A stretch of DNA of 64,000 nt from Streptomyces pacificus (GCF_011766325.1 NZ_BLLG01000017.1:1-64000), one strand, 5' to 3'; positions 27,100 through 36,408 are shown, numbered from the stretch's first letter. Program-made: numbers and translations. Notes: generated by a model from the letters alone, not told the origin.

Positions 27100-27987
27100 G
27101 TGAGTACCCTTGCGCACACCATGATGACCGCCGCCCGCCCCGCCGAATCCGGTCTCGCCGGCCCGGGCAACCTCGACCGATACCCTTACCCGGAGGTGCC
27201 CGGCGTCGACCGGGTCGGCCCCCCGGCCTGGGACACCGCGGAAAGCGAGTTGGGCCGGGCCGGCCGCCGTGCCGCGGGCAGCCGGGGTCGCGGGCTCCAC
27301 GGTCAACTCGTCCAGCAGCTCGGCCAGATGATCGTCTCCGGGGACCTCGGGGCCGACCGTCCGCTCGTGCCGGAGGAGATCGGCCAGCGCTTCGAGGTCT
27401 CCCGCACCGTGGTCCGCGAGTCGCTGCGGGTCCTCGAGGCCAAGGGCCTTGTCAGCGCCCGCCCGAACGTGGGCACCAGGGTTCGTCCGGTCAGCGACTG
27501 GAACCTGCTGGACCCCGACATCATCGAGTGGCGAGCCTTCGGTCCCCAGCGCGACGACCAGCGCCGCGAGCTGACCGAGCTCCGCTGGACGATCGAGCCG
27601 CTCGCCGCCCGGCTGGCGGCGGGGCACGGTCGCGAGGAGGTCCAGCAGCGTCTCGCCGACATGGTGGAGATCATGAACCACTCGCTGGCGCAGGGCGACG
27701 GGATCACGTTCGGCCGTGCCGACGCCGAGTTCCACTCGCTGCTGATCCAGGTCGCGGGCAACCGCATGCTGGAGCACCTGTCGGGCATCGTGGCCGCCGC
27801 CCTGCAGGTGTCCGGGGGGCCTGCCGCGGGCTGCGATCGCCCGTCCGAGGCGTCCCTGGCGCACCACGCGCGCATCGTGGACACCGTCGCCGCCGGCGAC
27901 GCGAACGGCGCCGAGACGGCCATGCGGCAACTTCTCACCGCCCACCCCGAGGTGGAGCGTGTGGTCCCGGCTCCGCGCGAGCACTGA
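27100..27987 (+). CDS. whiH: WhiH, GntR-family sporulation regulator
   Basis: A 295-residue FadR-subfamily regulator required for sporulation septation in aerial hyphae. The N-terminal 65 residues are a Pro/Gly-rich extension. The winged helix-turn-helix spans about 68-128 (LHGQLVQQLGQMIVSGDL, IGQRFEVSRTVVRESLRVLEAKGLV). The FCD effector domain covers about 150-285, with the metal-ligand-type residues D/H in RADAEFHSLL and AHHARIVDTVAAGD. Its position directly upstream of hrdB, together with the family, makes the assignment firm. The GTG at 27100 was chosen for agreement with the known WhiH N-terminus (from memory); the ribosome site is weak. It is followed by a strong terminator. Confidence 0.93.
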   Translation: MSTLAHTMMTAARPAESGLAGPGNLDRYPYPEVPGVDRVGPPAWDTAESELGRAGRRAAGSRGRGLHGQLVQQLGQMIVSGDLGADRPLVPEEIGQRFEVSRTVVRESLRVLEAKGLVSARPNVGTRVRPVSDWNLLDPDIIEWRAFGPQRDDQRRELTELRWTIEPLAARLAAGHGREEVQQRLADMVEIMNHSLAQGDGITFGRADAEFHSLLIQVAGNRMLEHLSGIVAAALQVSGGPAAGCDRPSEASLAHHARIVDTVAAGDANGAETAMRQLLTAHPEVERVVPAPREH

Positions 27988-28026
27988 CCGGCGGCTGTGG
28001 CCGGGGTGTTCGAGGTGCACCCTCGT

Positions 28027-28056
28027 GTGTCGCCGGACCATGGGGTCCGGCGACAC
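28027..28056 (+). terminator. Terminator of whiH
   Basis: A perfect 13-bp stem (GTGTCGCCGGACC and complement) with an ATGG loop, 39 bp after the stop. Confidence 0.92.
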
Positions 28057-28140
28057 GATCGTGGGTCCGGACACCGAACGGGCACCCTGTTTGGCCGTTT
28101 GGCCGCGTATGGGGTGTGACTCGGGCCACGCGTCATGGGC

Positions 28141-28167
28141 GTAACACTCCTCGAGGCAGCGCGATGA
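28141..28167 (+). promoter_or_regulatory. ECF-sigma-type promoter of hrdB
   Basis: GTAACA (28141-28146) and CGATGA (28162-28167) with 15 nt between have the AAC/CG form of ECF sigma promoters. In streptomycetes hrdB depends on the ECF sigma ShbA, so this is the probable main hrdB promoter. The leader would be about 160 nt. Confidence 0.5.
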
Positions 28168-28332
28168 CCTAAGAGGTGACAGCCGAGGAGGGAATACGGG
28201 CGCCGATCGCGGCGCTGTTCACTCTCCGAGGTTCACCCCGCGCCGTCGGTACATCCCCAACCGGCGGTCGTCGGCTCCGGCCCGATCACGGGCGGGGCCG
28301 GAAGCCGTTTCCATCGTTCCGAGAGGTTGTTC

Positions 28333-29892
28333 GTGTCGGCCAGCACATCCCGTACGCTCCCGCCGGAGATCGCCGAGTCCGAGTCTGTGATGGCGCTCAT
28401 CGAGCGGGGAAAGGCTGATGGGCAGATCGCCGGCGATGACGTGCGTCGGGCCTTCGAGGCCGACCAGATTCCGCCAACCCAGTGGAAGAATGTTCTGCGC
28501 AGCCTCAACCAGATCCTCGAGGAAGAGGGTGTGACGCTGATGGTCAGTGCCGCGGAGTCGCCCAAGCGCACCCGCAAGAGCGTCGCAGCGAAGAGCCCGG
28601 CGAAGCGCACCGCCACCAAGACCGTCGCGACCAGGACGGCAGCGGCCAAGACCGCCGCCTCCGCCGCGGCGGCCACCACCGGCGACGAGGCCCCCGCGGC
28701 CGCCGGGGAGACCTCCGCACCCGCCAGGAAGACCGCAGCGAAGAAGACCGCGGCCAAGAAGGCGACGCCCGCCAAGAAGACGGCAGCGAAGAAGACCGCG
28801 GCCAAGAAGGCGACGGCGGCCAAGAAGGACGCGGAGGAACTGCTCGAGGGCGAGGAGGCGCTCGAGGAGCCGCAGACCGGCAAGGCCGGCGGCGACGAGC
28901 CGGAGGGGGCCGAGAACGCCGGCTTTGTGCTGTCCGACGAGGACGAGGACGACGCTCCCGCGCAGCAGGTGGCGGCGGCCGGGGCGACCGCCGACCCGGT
29001 GAAGGACTACCTGAAGCAGATCGGCAAGGTCCCCCTGCTCAACGCCGAGCAGGAGGTCGAGCTGGCCAAGCGCATCGAGGCCGGCCTCTTCGCCGAGGAC
29101 AAGCTCGCCAACTCCGACAAGCTCGCCCCGAAGCTCAAGCGTGAGCTGGAGATCATCGCCGAGGACGGCCGCCGCGCCAAGAACCACCTGCTGGAGGCCA
29201 ACCTCCGACTGGTCGTGTCGCTGGCCAAGCGCTACACCGGCCGCGGCATGCTCTTCCTGGACCTGATCCAGGAGGGCAATCTCGGTCTGATCCGTGCCGT
29301 GGAGAAGTTCGACTACACCAAGGGCTACAAGTTCTCCACGTACGCCACCTGGTGGATCCGTCAGGCGATCACCCGCGCCATGGCCGACCAGGCCCGTACG
29401 ATCCGCATCCCGGTGCACATGGTCGAGGTCATCAACAAGCTCGCGCGCGTTCAGCGCCAGATGCTCCAGGACCTGGGCCGCGAGCCCACCCCGGAGGAGC
29501 TGGCCAAGGAACTCGACATGACCCCGGAGAAGGTCATCGAGGTCCAGAAGTACGGCCGTGAGCCGATCTCGCTGCACACCCCGCTGGGCGAGGACGGCGA
29601 CAGCGAGTTCGGTGACCTGATCGAGGACTCCGAGGCCGTCGTCCCGGCCGACGCCGTGAGTTTCACCCTCCTCCAGGAGCAGCTGCACTCGGTGCTCGAC
29701 ACGCTCTCGGAGCGTGAGGCGGGCGTGGTCTCCATGCGATTCGGCCTCACCGACGGCCAGCCGAAGACGCTCGACGAGATCGGCAAGGTCTACGGCGTGA
29801 CCCGCGAGCGCATCCGTCAGATCGAGTCCAAGACGATGTCCAAGCTGCGCCACCCGTCCCGGTCCCAGGTGCTGCGCGACTACCTGGACTAG
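28333..29892 (+). CDS. hrdB: Principal RNA polymerase sigma factor HrdB
   Basis: A 519-residue sigma-70 group 1 factor, the housekeeping sigma. The GTG at 28333 has GAGAGG 7-12 nt upstream; a TTG two codons earlier is rejected. Region 1.1 is in residues about 1-75. A long Lys/Ala-rich linker with tandem AKKTAAKKA-like repeats follows (about 78-175), then an acidic stretch. Region 1.2 starts at DPVKDYLKQIGKVPLLNAEQE, region 2 holds NLRLVVSLAKRYTGRGM and FSTYATWWIRQAI, region 3 follows, and region 4 has LDEIGKVYGVTRERIRQIE. The C-terminus LRHPSRSQVLRDYLD is standard. The core is nearly identical to other streptomycete HrdB; the linker is the variable part. Confidence 0.99.
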   Translation: MSASTSRTLPPEIAESESVMALIERGKADGQIAGDDVRRAFEADQIPPTQWKNVLRSLNQILEEEGVTLMVSAAESPKRTRKSVAAKSPAKRTATKTVATRTAAAKTAASAAAATTGDEAPAAAGETSAPARKTAAKKTAAKKATPAKKTAAKKTAAKKATAAKKDAEELLEGEEALEEPQTGKAGGDEPEGAENAGFVLSDEDEDDAPAQQVAAAGATADPVKDYLKQIGKVPLLNAEQEVELAKRIEAGLFAEDKLANSDKLAPKLKRELEIIAEDGRRAKNHLLEANLRLVVSLAKRYTGRGMLFLDLIQEGNLGLIRAVEKFDYTKGYKFSTYATWWIRQAITRAMADQARTIRIPVHMVEVINKLARVQRQMLQDLGREPTPEELAKELDMTPEKVIEVQKYGREPISLHTPLGEDGDSEFGDLIEDSEAVVPADAVSFTLLQEQLHSVLDTLSEREAGVVSMRFGLTDGQPKTLDEIGKVYGVTRERIRQIESKTMSKLRHPSRSQVLRDYLD

Positions 29893-29964
29893 CTGGACTG
29901 GCGGGACCGGCCGGACCGGCCGTGGACCGGCCGAGCGGCGCCGAAGCACGGGCCGTCCGGCAGT

Positions 29965-30005
29965 GGGCCCGGCGCACCCCCGGAACCACGGGGTGCGCCG
30001 GGCCC
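29965..30005 (+). terminator. hrdB terminator, first hairpin
   Basis: A perfect 16-bp stem (29965-29980 with 29990-30005) and 9-nt loop. It overlaps the next palindrome by 2 nt. Confidence 0.92.
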
Positions 30006-30035
30006 GGGGTCTGTCCGGGCCCGGACAGACCCCGG
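30004..30035. terminator. hrdB terminator, second hairpin (32-bp perfect palindrome)
   Basis: A 32-nt perfect palindrome centred at 30019/30020 (GGGTCTGTCC ... GGACAGACCC flanking GGGCCC). Confidence 0.9.
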
Positions 30036-30218
30036 ACGGCCTGTGGTCAGGCCGCCCCGGGGGCCGTCCTCTCGTCGCCGCGCCGGCCGTTGCCGGCGTC
30101 GGGCCCCTCGGAGCCGGTCCGCCGGAAGCCGCAGGCGCACCCCTCCCGCGCGGGTGCAGACGGAGCTCCGCTGTCTGACGCTGAGTGCACGGAGAGGTCC
30201 GGAGAGTCAGGAGAGCGC

Positions 30219-31052
30219 ATGCGACGTCCCATCATCCGATGCCTGCCGGCGGCCGTGGCCCTGGCCTCTGCCGCGGCCCTGACGCCACTTGCCGCCCAGG
30301 CTCCGGCGGCGGCCGACAGCGTGATCATCGGAGGCGCGGCGGTGCGCTCCTCGGAGATCCCCTGGGTCGTCGCGCTGTCCAGCCGTGACCGGTTCGGGGG
30401 TATCAGGGCCGGTCAGTTCTGCGGTGGTGCGGTGGTCGCGCCCACCCAGGTGCTCACCGCGGCCCACTGCCTCAGCCGCGAGGTGCTGGGGAAGCCGGTG
30501 GGCGAGGTGCGGGACCTCCGGGTGATCGCGGGGCGTGAGGATCTGAGCAAATCCGACGGCCACGAGATCCCGGTGCGGGAGGTCCGGCTTGCGCCCGGTT
30601 ACGACCCCGTGACCGGCTCAGCGGATCTGGCCGTGCTCACCCTGGGGGCCGCCCTGCCCGCGCACCATGCCGTCGCTACGGCCCGCCGGGGCGACGAGGC
30701 CTACCGGCCGGGCACCCCGGCGACGGTCTACGGCTGGGGGGACACGACGGGGTTCGGGACGTACTCCGGTACGCTGCATGCCGCCCCGGTGCAGGTGCAG
30801 CCGGACTCGGTGTGCGCGCGAGCCTATCCCGGAAGCGTGCTGGGGGGTCGCTACCTGCCGGCGACCATGATGTGCGCCGGAGACGCCAGGGGCGGTCACG
30901 ATGCCTGCCAGGGCGACAGCGGTGGCCCGCTGGTGGCGCGGGGCCGGCTGATCGGGATCGTCTCCTGGGGCAGCGGCTGCGGGCGGGCGGACGCTCCGGG
31001 CGTCTACACCCGGGTCGGCGAGGTGCTGCCCACCGTGGCCGATCGGCACTGA
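30219..31052 (+). CDS. Secreted trypsin-like serine protease (S1 family)
   Basis: A 277-residue secreted protease. The ATG at 30219 has AGGAGAG upstream. A signal peptide covers about 1-33 (positive start MRRPIIR, hydrophobic core, AxA-type end). The mature domain begins near VIIGGAAV, so the zymogen cleavage region is intact. The catalytic triad is complete: His83 (TAAHC), Asp136 (SADLAVL), Ser234 (GDSGGP). Asp228, six residues before the Ser, predicts trypsin-like Arg/Lys specificity. Paired Cys residues (C68/C84, C199/C219, C230/C-terminal Cys) fit the S1 disulfides. It lies downstream of hrdB but has its own position after two terminators; extracellular function not specified. Confidence 0.93.
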   Translation: MRRPIIRCLPAAVALASAAALTPLAAQAPAAADSVIIGGAAVRSSEIPWVVALSSRDRFGGIRAGQFCGGAVVAPTQVLTAAHCLSREVLGKPVGEVRDLRVIAGREDLSKSDGHEIPVREVRLAPGYDPVTGSADLAVLTLGAALPAHHAVATARRGDEAYRPGTPATVYGWGDTTGFGTYSGTLHAAPVQVQPDSVCARAYPGSVLGGRYLPATMMCAGDARGGHDACQGDSGGPLVARGRLIGIVSWGSGCGRADAPGVYTRVGEVLPTVADRH

Positions 31053-31189
31053 TCCCCGCGCCGGTCGGCGGTGCCCGGTGCCCCCGGCCCGGACGGTTGC
31101 GGGCCGCGGCCCCGTCGGCCGGGCCCGGGGTCCGCAGGGGGATCACCGCGGGGGCGCGCCGTGTCGCCGCGTGGCGGGGCGAGCAGAAC

Positions 31190-31222
31190 GGGCGGCTGCC
31201 CCCCTACCGGGGGCGGCCGCCC
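31190..31222. terminator. Bidirectional terminator between protease and DUF7455 genes
   Basis: A 14-bp stem with one G-T pair (GGGCGGCTGCCCCC at 31190-31203 against 31209-31222) and a 5-nt loop, between convergent genes. Confidence 0.8.
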
Positions 31223-31279
31223 GTCGGCCGGTCCTGGACCGGCCTCTGGCTCGTCGTGGGATGAGAGACGCCAGCGCCG

Positions 31280-31510
31280 TCAGCGCTCGTCGTCTCCGGC
31301 GCTGGCCGGTACAGCCGTCAGGCGGTCCGTCTCATCCTGTATCTCAGCGGCGATCTTCTTGAGTTCCGGCTCGAACTTGCGCCCGTGGTGGGCACAGAAG
31401 AGCAGCTCACCGCCGCTTGTCAGGACGACGCGCAGGTACGCCTGGGCGCCGCAGCGGTCGCAGCGGTCAGCGGCCGTCAGCGGGCTCGCGGGGGTCAGAA
31501 CAGTAGTCAC
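31280..31510 (-). CDS. Small zinc-ribbon-like protein (DUF7455 type)
   Basis: A 76-residue protein. The GTG at 31510 follows AGAAGAGG. Two Cys pairs or Cys/His ligands form a likely zinc site: DRCDRCGAQAY, then LLFCAHHGRKF. After these come a Glu/Lys helix and an acidic C-terminus. Small proteins of this composition are widespread in actinobacteria and usually lie near hrdB. The role is unknown; RNA-polymerase-associated or redox roles have not been shown. It is convergent with the serine protease gene. Confidence 0.85.
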   Translation of the reverse strand: MTTVLTPASPLTAADRCDRCGAQAYLRVVLTSGGELLFCAHHGRKFEPELKKIAAEIQDETDRLTAVPASAGDDER

Positions 31511-31946
31511 GTCGCCTCTTCTCTAGCTCGACGAGCTGTCGTACCAGGGTCAACATCCAACCAGGCCGAAAACGTTCCCGCTCCTGCCTTTTCCCTGAGA
31601 CTTCTCGGTCACGATGGCTGTCTGCTGCCGGTTGGCGGCGAATGTGCCGTATTGCTTGGCTCTACGGTTTCGCTTGGCTTCTCTGGGCCTTGGGTCCTCC
31701 CGGCGGGGTTGCCGGTTGTTCATGAGGACGTGCCCGGAGCCTAAATGGTTCATGCCTGGAAGGGAACGTGATGTGCATGTCACTCCATCGAGGTATCGAA
31801 CGCGCATGCGACTCTGGACTAGCATGTTGAATCATGAGGGTGGCGTGACATCGGCTCTACCAGGCCTCGGTACCCTCTGACGGTCGACCGACGCCGGCCG
31901 TCTCCCCCACACGGCCACCATCCGAATTCAGCGAGGAGCGAACCGC
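31511..31946. other. Divergent control region between the DUF7455 gene and parE
   Basis: 436 bp, noticeably less GC-rich than its surroundings (about 31550-31850), without a supported gene. A promoter-like pair TCGAAC (31795-31800) and TAGCAT (31818-31823) with 17-nt spacing points towards parE. A second -10-like TACCCT is at 31869-31874. Confidence 0.5.
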
Positions 31947-34064
31947 GTGACCGCCGAAACGTCCGTGCCGTCCAGTGCGCTGCTGACCGCAGACCGTGAC
32001 GGTTCCAACTACACCGCGCGGCACCTGCTCGTCCTCGAGGGGCTCGAGGCCGTCCGCAAGCGGCCGGGCATGTACATCGGCTCGACGGACAGCCGGGGCC
32101 TGATGCACTGCCTGTGGGAGATCATCGACAACTCGGTGGACGAGGCCCTCGGCGGCCACTGCGACCACATCGAGGTCGTCCTCCACGACGACGGCTCGGT
32201 CGAGGTCCGCGACAACGGCCGCGGTATCCCGGTCGACGTGGAGCCCAAGACCGGGCTGTCCGGCGTCGAGGTCGTCATGACCAAGCTGCACGCCGGCGGA
32301 AAGTTCGGCGGCGGCTCGTACGCGGCCTCCGGCGGTCTGCACGGTGTGGGCGCTTCCGTCGTCAACGCGCTCTCGGCCCGTCTCGACGTCGAGGTCGACC
32401 GCGGCGCCGCGACCCATTCGATCAGCTTCCGCAGGGGTGTTCCCGGCATCTTCACCGAGTCCGGGCCGGACGCGCCGTTCGATCCGGCGAACGGACTGAT
32501 CAAGGGCAAGCGGGTGCCCAGGAACCGGACGGGCACCCGGGTCCGCTACTGGGCGGACCGCCAGATCTTCCTCAAGGACGCCCGGCTCCAGCTGGAGACG
32601 CTCCACCAGCGCGCCCGCCAGACGGCGTTCCTCGTGCCCGGCCTCACGATCGTGGTGCGCGACGAGCGCGATCTCGAGGGCGAGGGAAAGTCGCAGGAGA
32701 TCTTCCGTTTCGACGGCGGGATCAGCGAGTTCTGCGAGTTCCTCGCCCAGGACAGGGCGGTCTGCGACGTCCTGCGGCTGAGCGGCCACGGTACGTTCAA
32801 GGAGACCGTCCCCGTCCTCGATGACCGCGGCCATATGACGCCCACCGAGGTCACCCGGGAACTCGGCGTCGACATCGCGCTGCGCTGGGGCACCGGTTAC
32901 GACACGACGGTCAGGTCGTTCGTGAACATCATCGCCACTCCCAAGGGCGGTACCCATGTCACCGGCTTCGAGCGCTCCGTCACCAAGACGGTCAACGAGG
33001 CGCTCCGCTCCACCAAACTGCTCCGCGTCGCCGAGGACGACGTCGTCAAGGACGACGCCCTCGAGGGGCTGACCGCCGTGGTGACCGTGCGGCTCGCCGA
33101 GCCCCAGTTCGAGGGGCAGACCAAGGAGGTCCTGGGCACCTCCGCGGCCAACCGCATCGTCGCCAACGTGGTCGCCAGGGAGCTCAAGGCGTTCCTCACC
33201 TCGACCAAGCGCGACGCCAAGGCGCAGGCACGGGCCGTCCTGGAGAAGGCCGTCGCCGCCGCGCGCACGCGCATCGCCGCCCGCCAGCACAAGGAGGCGC
33301 AGCGGCGTAAGACGGCCCTGGAGTCGTCGTCGCTGCCGGCCAAGCTCGCCGACTGCCGCAGCGACGACGTCGAGCGCAGCGAACTCTTCATCGTCGAGGG
33401 CGACTCCGCGCTCGGCACGGCCAAGCTCGCCCGCAACTCGGAGTTCCAGGCGCTGCTGCCGATCCGCGGCAAGATCCTCAACGTGCAGAAGTCGTCGGTC
33501 TCCGACATGCTCAAGAACGCCGAGTGCGGTTCGATCATCCAGGTCATAGGAGCCGGCTCGGGACGCACCTTCGACATCGACGCCGCCCGCTACGGCAAGA
33601 TCGTCCTGCTGGTGGACGCCGATGTCGACGGCGCGCACATCCGCTGCCTGCTGCTCACGCTCTTCCAGCGCTATATGCGGCCGATGGTCGAGGCCGGCCG
33701 CGTCTTCGCCGCGGTGCCGCCGCTGCACCGGATCGAGCTGATCCAGCCCAGGAAGGGCCAGGACCGGTACGTCTACACCTACTCGGACAACGAACTCCGC
33801 TCGACCCTGCTGGAGTTCCAGCGCAAGGGCATTCGCTTCAAGGACTCGATCCAGCGCTACAAGGGCCTCGGCGAGATGGACGCCGATCAGCTCGCGGAGA
33901 CCACGATGGACCCGCGCCACCGCACACTGCGCCGGATCAACATCGGGGATCTGGAGGGGGCGGAGCGGGTCTTCGACCTGCTGATGGGGAACGAGGTCGC
34001 ACCGCGCAAGGAGTTCATCACCAGCTCCGCGGCGACCCTGGACCGTTCGCGCATCGACGCCTGA
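31947..34064 (+). CDS. parE: DNA topoisomerase IV subunit B (GyrB-like)
   Basis: A 705-residue type IIA topoisomerase ATPase subunit that works with ParC to decatenate chromosomes. The GTG at 31947 follows GAGGAGCG. GHKL ATPase motifs: IIDNSVDEAL, DNGRGIPV, GGLHGVGASVVNALS (residues about 55-145). Transducer and Toprim domains follow, with EGDSALGTAK, LPIRGKILNV and DADVDGAHIR (metal-binding DxD). The C-terminus ends with the conserved YKGLGEMDADQL region. It lacks the approximately 170-residue GyrB insertion of Gram-negatives. parC lies 4.1 kb away on the opposite strand, which together with length supports ParE rather than GyrB. The ATPase and Toprim residues are all intact. Confidence 0.96.
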   Translation: MTAETSVPSSALLTADRDGSNYTARHLLVLEGLEAVRKRPGMYIGSTDSRGLMHCLWEIIDNSVDEALGGHCDHIEVVLHDDGSVEVRDNGRGIPVDVEPKTGLSGVEVVMTKLHAGGKFGGGSYAASGGLHGVGASVVNALSARLDVEVDRGAATHSISFRRGVPGIFTESGPDAPFDPANGLIKGKRVPRNRTGTRVRYWADRQIFLKDARLQLETLHQRARQTAFLVPGLTIVVRDERDLEGEGKSQEIFRFDGGISEFCEFLAQDRAVCDVLRLSGHGTFKETVPVLDDRGHMTPTEVTRELGVDIALRWGTGYDTTVRSFVNIIATPKGGTHVTGFERSVTKTVNEALRSTKLLRVAEDDVVKDDALEGLTAVVTVRLAEPQFEGQTKEVLGTSAANRIVANVVARELKAFLTSTKRDAKAQARAVLEKAVAAARTRIAARQHKEAQRRKTALESSSLPAKLADCRSDDVERSELFIVEGDSALGTAKLARNSEFQALLPIRGKILNVQKSSVSDMLKNAECGSIIQVIGAGSGRTFDIDAARYGKIVLLVDADVDGAHIRCLLLTLFQRYMRPMVEAGRVFAAVPPLHRIELIQPRKGQDRYVYTYSDNELRSTLLEFQRKGIRFKDSIQRYKGLGEMDADQLAETTMDPRHRTLRRINIGDLEGAERVFDLLMGNEVAPRKEFITSSAATLDRSRIDA

Positions 34065-34252
34065 CCCCGGGGACGGACCCGGGCGTTCTCCGGCCCCGGG
34101 CGCAGGACCTGCAGTTCCTGCGCTATGCGCGCGCACTGCCAACCTCCGTCACCTGATGGGGTGAAGAGCTGCAGAGAGGAGTCCGGAATCCCCCCGTTCT
34201 GTCCATCCTTGGGCACGCGGCCGCAACGGTTCGCTGACAAGGAGAACTGAGC

Positions 34253-34819
34253 GTGGAGAAGCAGCAGGACCGGGACGACGCCGCGGTGCACATCGAGGAC
34301 CCGTGGTACGACGCGCTGGCCGCCGGCTGGGGCGAGCCGGGTGGTGCGGACGATCCTGTTCCCCCGGGTGCCCCGGCGGCCCCGGCCACGGCGGTCGGCG
34401 GGCCGGGGCACCGGACGGGCGAGATCTACCTGGAAGTTCACCGCAGCGCGGCCTTCCAGGAGGTCCGCAGCCGCTATCGGCGGTTCGTGGTGCCGGCGAC
34501 CACCGCCTTCTTCATCTGGTATGTGGCCTATGTGATCACGGCCACCGCGGCACCCGCGCTGATGGCCCGCCAGGTGATCGGCGCCGTCAACGTGGCGATG
34601 GTGGCGGGGCTCGGCCAGTTCCTCAGCACCTTCCTGCTGACCTGGGCCTACGCCCGGCACGCCCGGTTGCGCAGGGACCGTGCCGCACTCGATCTCCGCT
34701 GGGCGGTCTTCGACCGCACCCGGGACACGGAGTCGGTACCCGGTGAGGACGGCTGGTGGGGGAGTCCCACCGGCCTCCCGGCGCCCGGGCACGCCGGCGC
34801 GGGGGAGGACGGGAAGTGA
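34253..34819 (+). CDS. DUF485 membrane protein
   Basis: A 188-residue protein with a Pro/Gly-rich N-terminus (1-60) and a DUF485 domain (about 65-140): FQEVRSRYRRFVVPATTAFFIWYVAYVITA, then LGQFLSTFLLTWAYARHA. Two transmembrane helices are clear. The GTG at 34253 has AAGGAG upstream. The stop TGA overlaps the start of the downstream symporter (GTGA), so the two are translationally coupled. DUF485 proteins are the small partner encoded with acetate/solute:sodium symporters (YjcH-ActP type). The long C-terminal tail (GWWGSPTGLP) is unusual for E. coli YjcH (about 104 residues). Confidence 0.88.
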   Translation: MEKQQDRDDAAVHIEDPWYDALAAGWGEPGGADDPVPPGAPAAPATAVGGPGHRTGEIYLEVHRSAAFQEVRSRYRRFVVPATTAFFIWYVAYVITATAAPALMARQVIGAVNVAMVAGLGQFLSTFLLTWAYARHARLRRDRAALDLRWAVFDRTRDTESVPGEDGWWGSPTGLPAPGHAGAGEDGK

Positions 34820-36408
34820 CGGGCGACCACCAGACACTGGCCCTCGTGCTGTTCAGCGCGTTCATCGCGGTGACCCTGGCCATCACCACCTGGGTCAGCC
34901 GCAACCGGCGCGGCTCGGCCGAGGAGTTCTACGCAGGCGGGCGGCTGTTCTCCCCGATGGAGAACGGCTTCGCGATCGCGGGCGACTACATGTCGGCGGC
35001 CTCGTTCCTCGGTATCTCCGGGCTGATCGCCCTCTACGGCTACGACGGAATGCTCTATTCCGTGGGCTTCCTCGTCGCCTGGCTGGTCGTGCTGTTCCTG
35101 GTGGCCGAACTGGTCCGCAACTGCGGCCGCTTCACGCTGGCCGACGTCGTCGCCAGCCGGATGTGCGAGCGTCCCGTCCGCATCGCCTCGGGAACCTCCT
35201 CGGTCGCCGTCTCCGTCCTCTACCTGGTCGCGCAGATGGTGGGCGCCGGCAGCCTGGTCGCCCTGCTCCTCGGCGGGACGAGCGATGCCGCGCGCTCGTG
35301 GACCGTCGTCGGCGTCGGGGCGCTGATGGTGGTCTACGTCTCGATGGGAGGGATGAGGGCCACCACCTGGATCCAGATCGTCAAGGCCGTGCTGCTGATG
35401 GCCGGTGCCACCGCGCTCACCGTGCTCGTCCTGGCCCGCTTCCACGGCGACGTCAACGCGATGCTCGACTCCGCCGCCGCGCAGAGCGGGCACGGCAGGG
35501 ACTTCCTGTCGCCGGGACTGCGGTACGGCACGGACTGGACCGCGCGTCTGGACTTCATCAGCCTCGGCCTCGCCCTGGTACTCGGGACCGCCGGTCTGCC
35601 GCACATCCTGTCCCGCTTCTACACCGTGCCCACGGCCCGGGCGGCCCGCCGCTCGGTCGTCTGGTCCATCGGGCTCATCGGCAGTTTCTACCTGATGACG
35701 ATCGTGCTCGGGTTCGGCGCCGCCGCCATCCTCGGCACCGGCACGGTGCGCTCGTCGAACGCCGCGGGAAACACGGCGGTCCCGCTGCTCGCCCTCGATC
35801 TCGGCGGTGGGGCGGGCTCCACCGGAGGCACGGTGCTGTTCGCCGTCGTCGCGGCGGTCGCGTTCGCGACGATCCTCGCCGTCGTCGCCGGCGTCACCCT
35901 GGCATCGTCGGCGTCGGTCGCCCACGACCTCTACGCGTCGCTGAGGCGGCGGCCCGGCGGAGGGCTCAGCGAGGTCACGGTGGCCCGTGTCGCCGCCGCG
36001 GTCATCGGCGCCGCCGCCATCGCGCTCGGCCTGCTCGCCCGCGACCTCAACGTGGCGTTCCTGGTCGGCCTCGCCTTCGCCGTGGCCGCTTCGGCGAACC
36101 TCCCGGTGCTGCTCTACTCGCTGTTCTGGCGCGACTTCACCACCCGGGGCGCGGTGTGGTCGGTGTACGGCGGCCTCGTTCCCGCGGTGCTGCTCGTGCT
36201 CCTCTCACCCGTGGTGTCGGGCAGCCCCGAGGCGCTGTTCCCCCACCTGGACTTCCAGTACTTCCCGCTGCAGAACCCCGGCCTCGTCTCCATCCCGCTC
36301 GGCTTCCTCGCCGGCTGGCTCGGCACCGCGACGTCCGCCGAGGAACCGCACGAGGCCAAGCACGCGGAGACGGAGGTGCGGGCGCTGACGGGGGCGGGTG
36401 CGGTCTGA
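34816..36408 (+). CDS. Sodium:solute symporter, acetate permease (ActP) type
   Basis: A 530-residue SSS-family transporter, likely importing acetate or another short monocarboxylate with Na+. About 13 hydrophobic segments are visible. Signatures: EEFYAGGRLFSPMENGFAIAGDYMSAASFLGISG (residues about 35-70), GGMRATTWIQIVKA, GTAGLPHILSRFYTVPTARAARRSV (Na+-site region), and ASANLPVLLYSLFWRDFTTRGA. The GTG at 34816 overlaps the DUF485 stop; together with the pairing this confirms the transporter class. Substrate specificity is inferred from family only. Confidence 0.92.
   Translation: MTGDHQTLALVLFSAFIAVTLAITTWVSRNRRGSAEEFYAGGRLFSPMENGFAIAGDYMSAASFLGISGLIALYGYDGMLYSVGFLVAWLVVLFLVAELVRNCGRFTLADVVASRMCERPVRIASGTSSVAVSVLYLVAQMVGAGSLVALLLGGTSDAARSWTVVGVGALMVVYVSMGGMRATTWIQIVKAVLLMAGATALTVLVLARFHGDVNAMLDSAAAQSGHGRDFLSPGLRYGTDWTARLDFISLGLALVLGTAGLPHILSRFYTVPTARAARRSVVWSIGLIGSFYLMTIVLGFGAAAILGTGTVRSSNAAGNTAVPLLALDLGGGAGSTGGTVLFAVVAAVAFATILAVVAGVTLASSASVAHDLYASLRRRPGGGLSEVTVARVAAAVIGAAAIALGLLARDLNVAFLVGLAFAVAASANLPVLLYSLFWRDFTTRGAVWSVYGGLVPAVLLVLLSPVVSGSPEALFPHLDFQYFPLQNPGLVSIPLGFLAGWLGTATSAEEPHEAKHAETEVRALTGAGAV

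Noticed and set aside
28191..28219. SigR-like promoter GGGAAT...GTT upstream of hrdB
   Set aside because: Spacing is 21 nt instead of the usual 18-19, so not called.
31550..31825. 91-codon minus-strand open frame in the parE upstream region
   Set aside because: No ribosome site and no family signal; the region reads better as promoter DNA.
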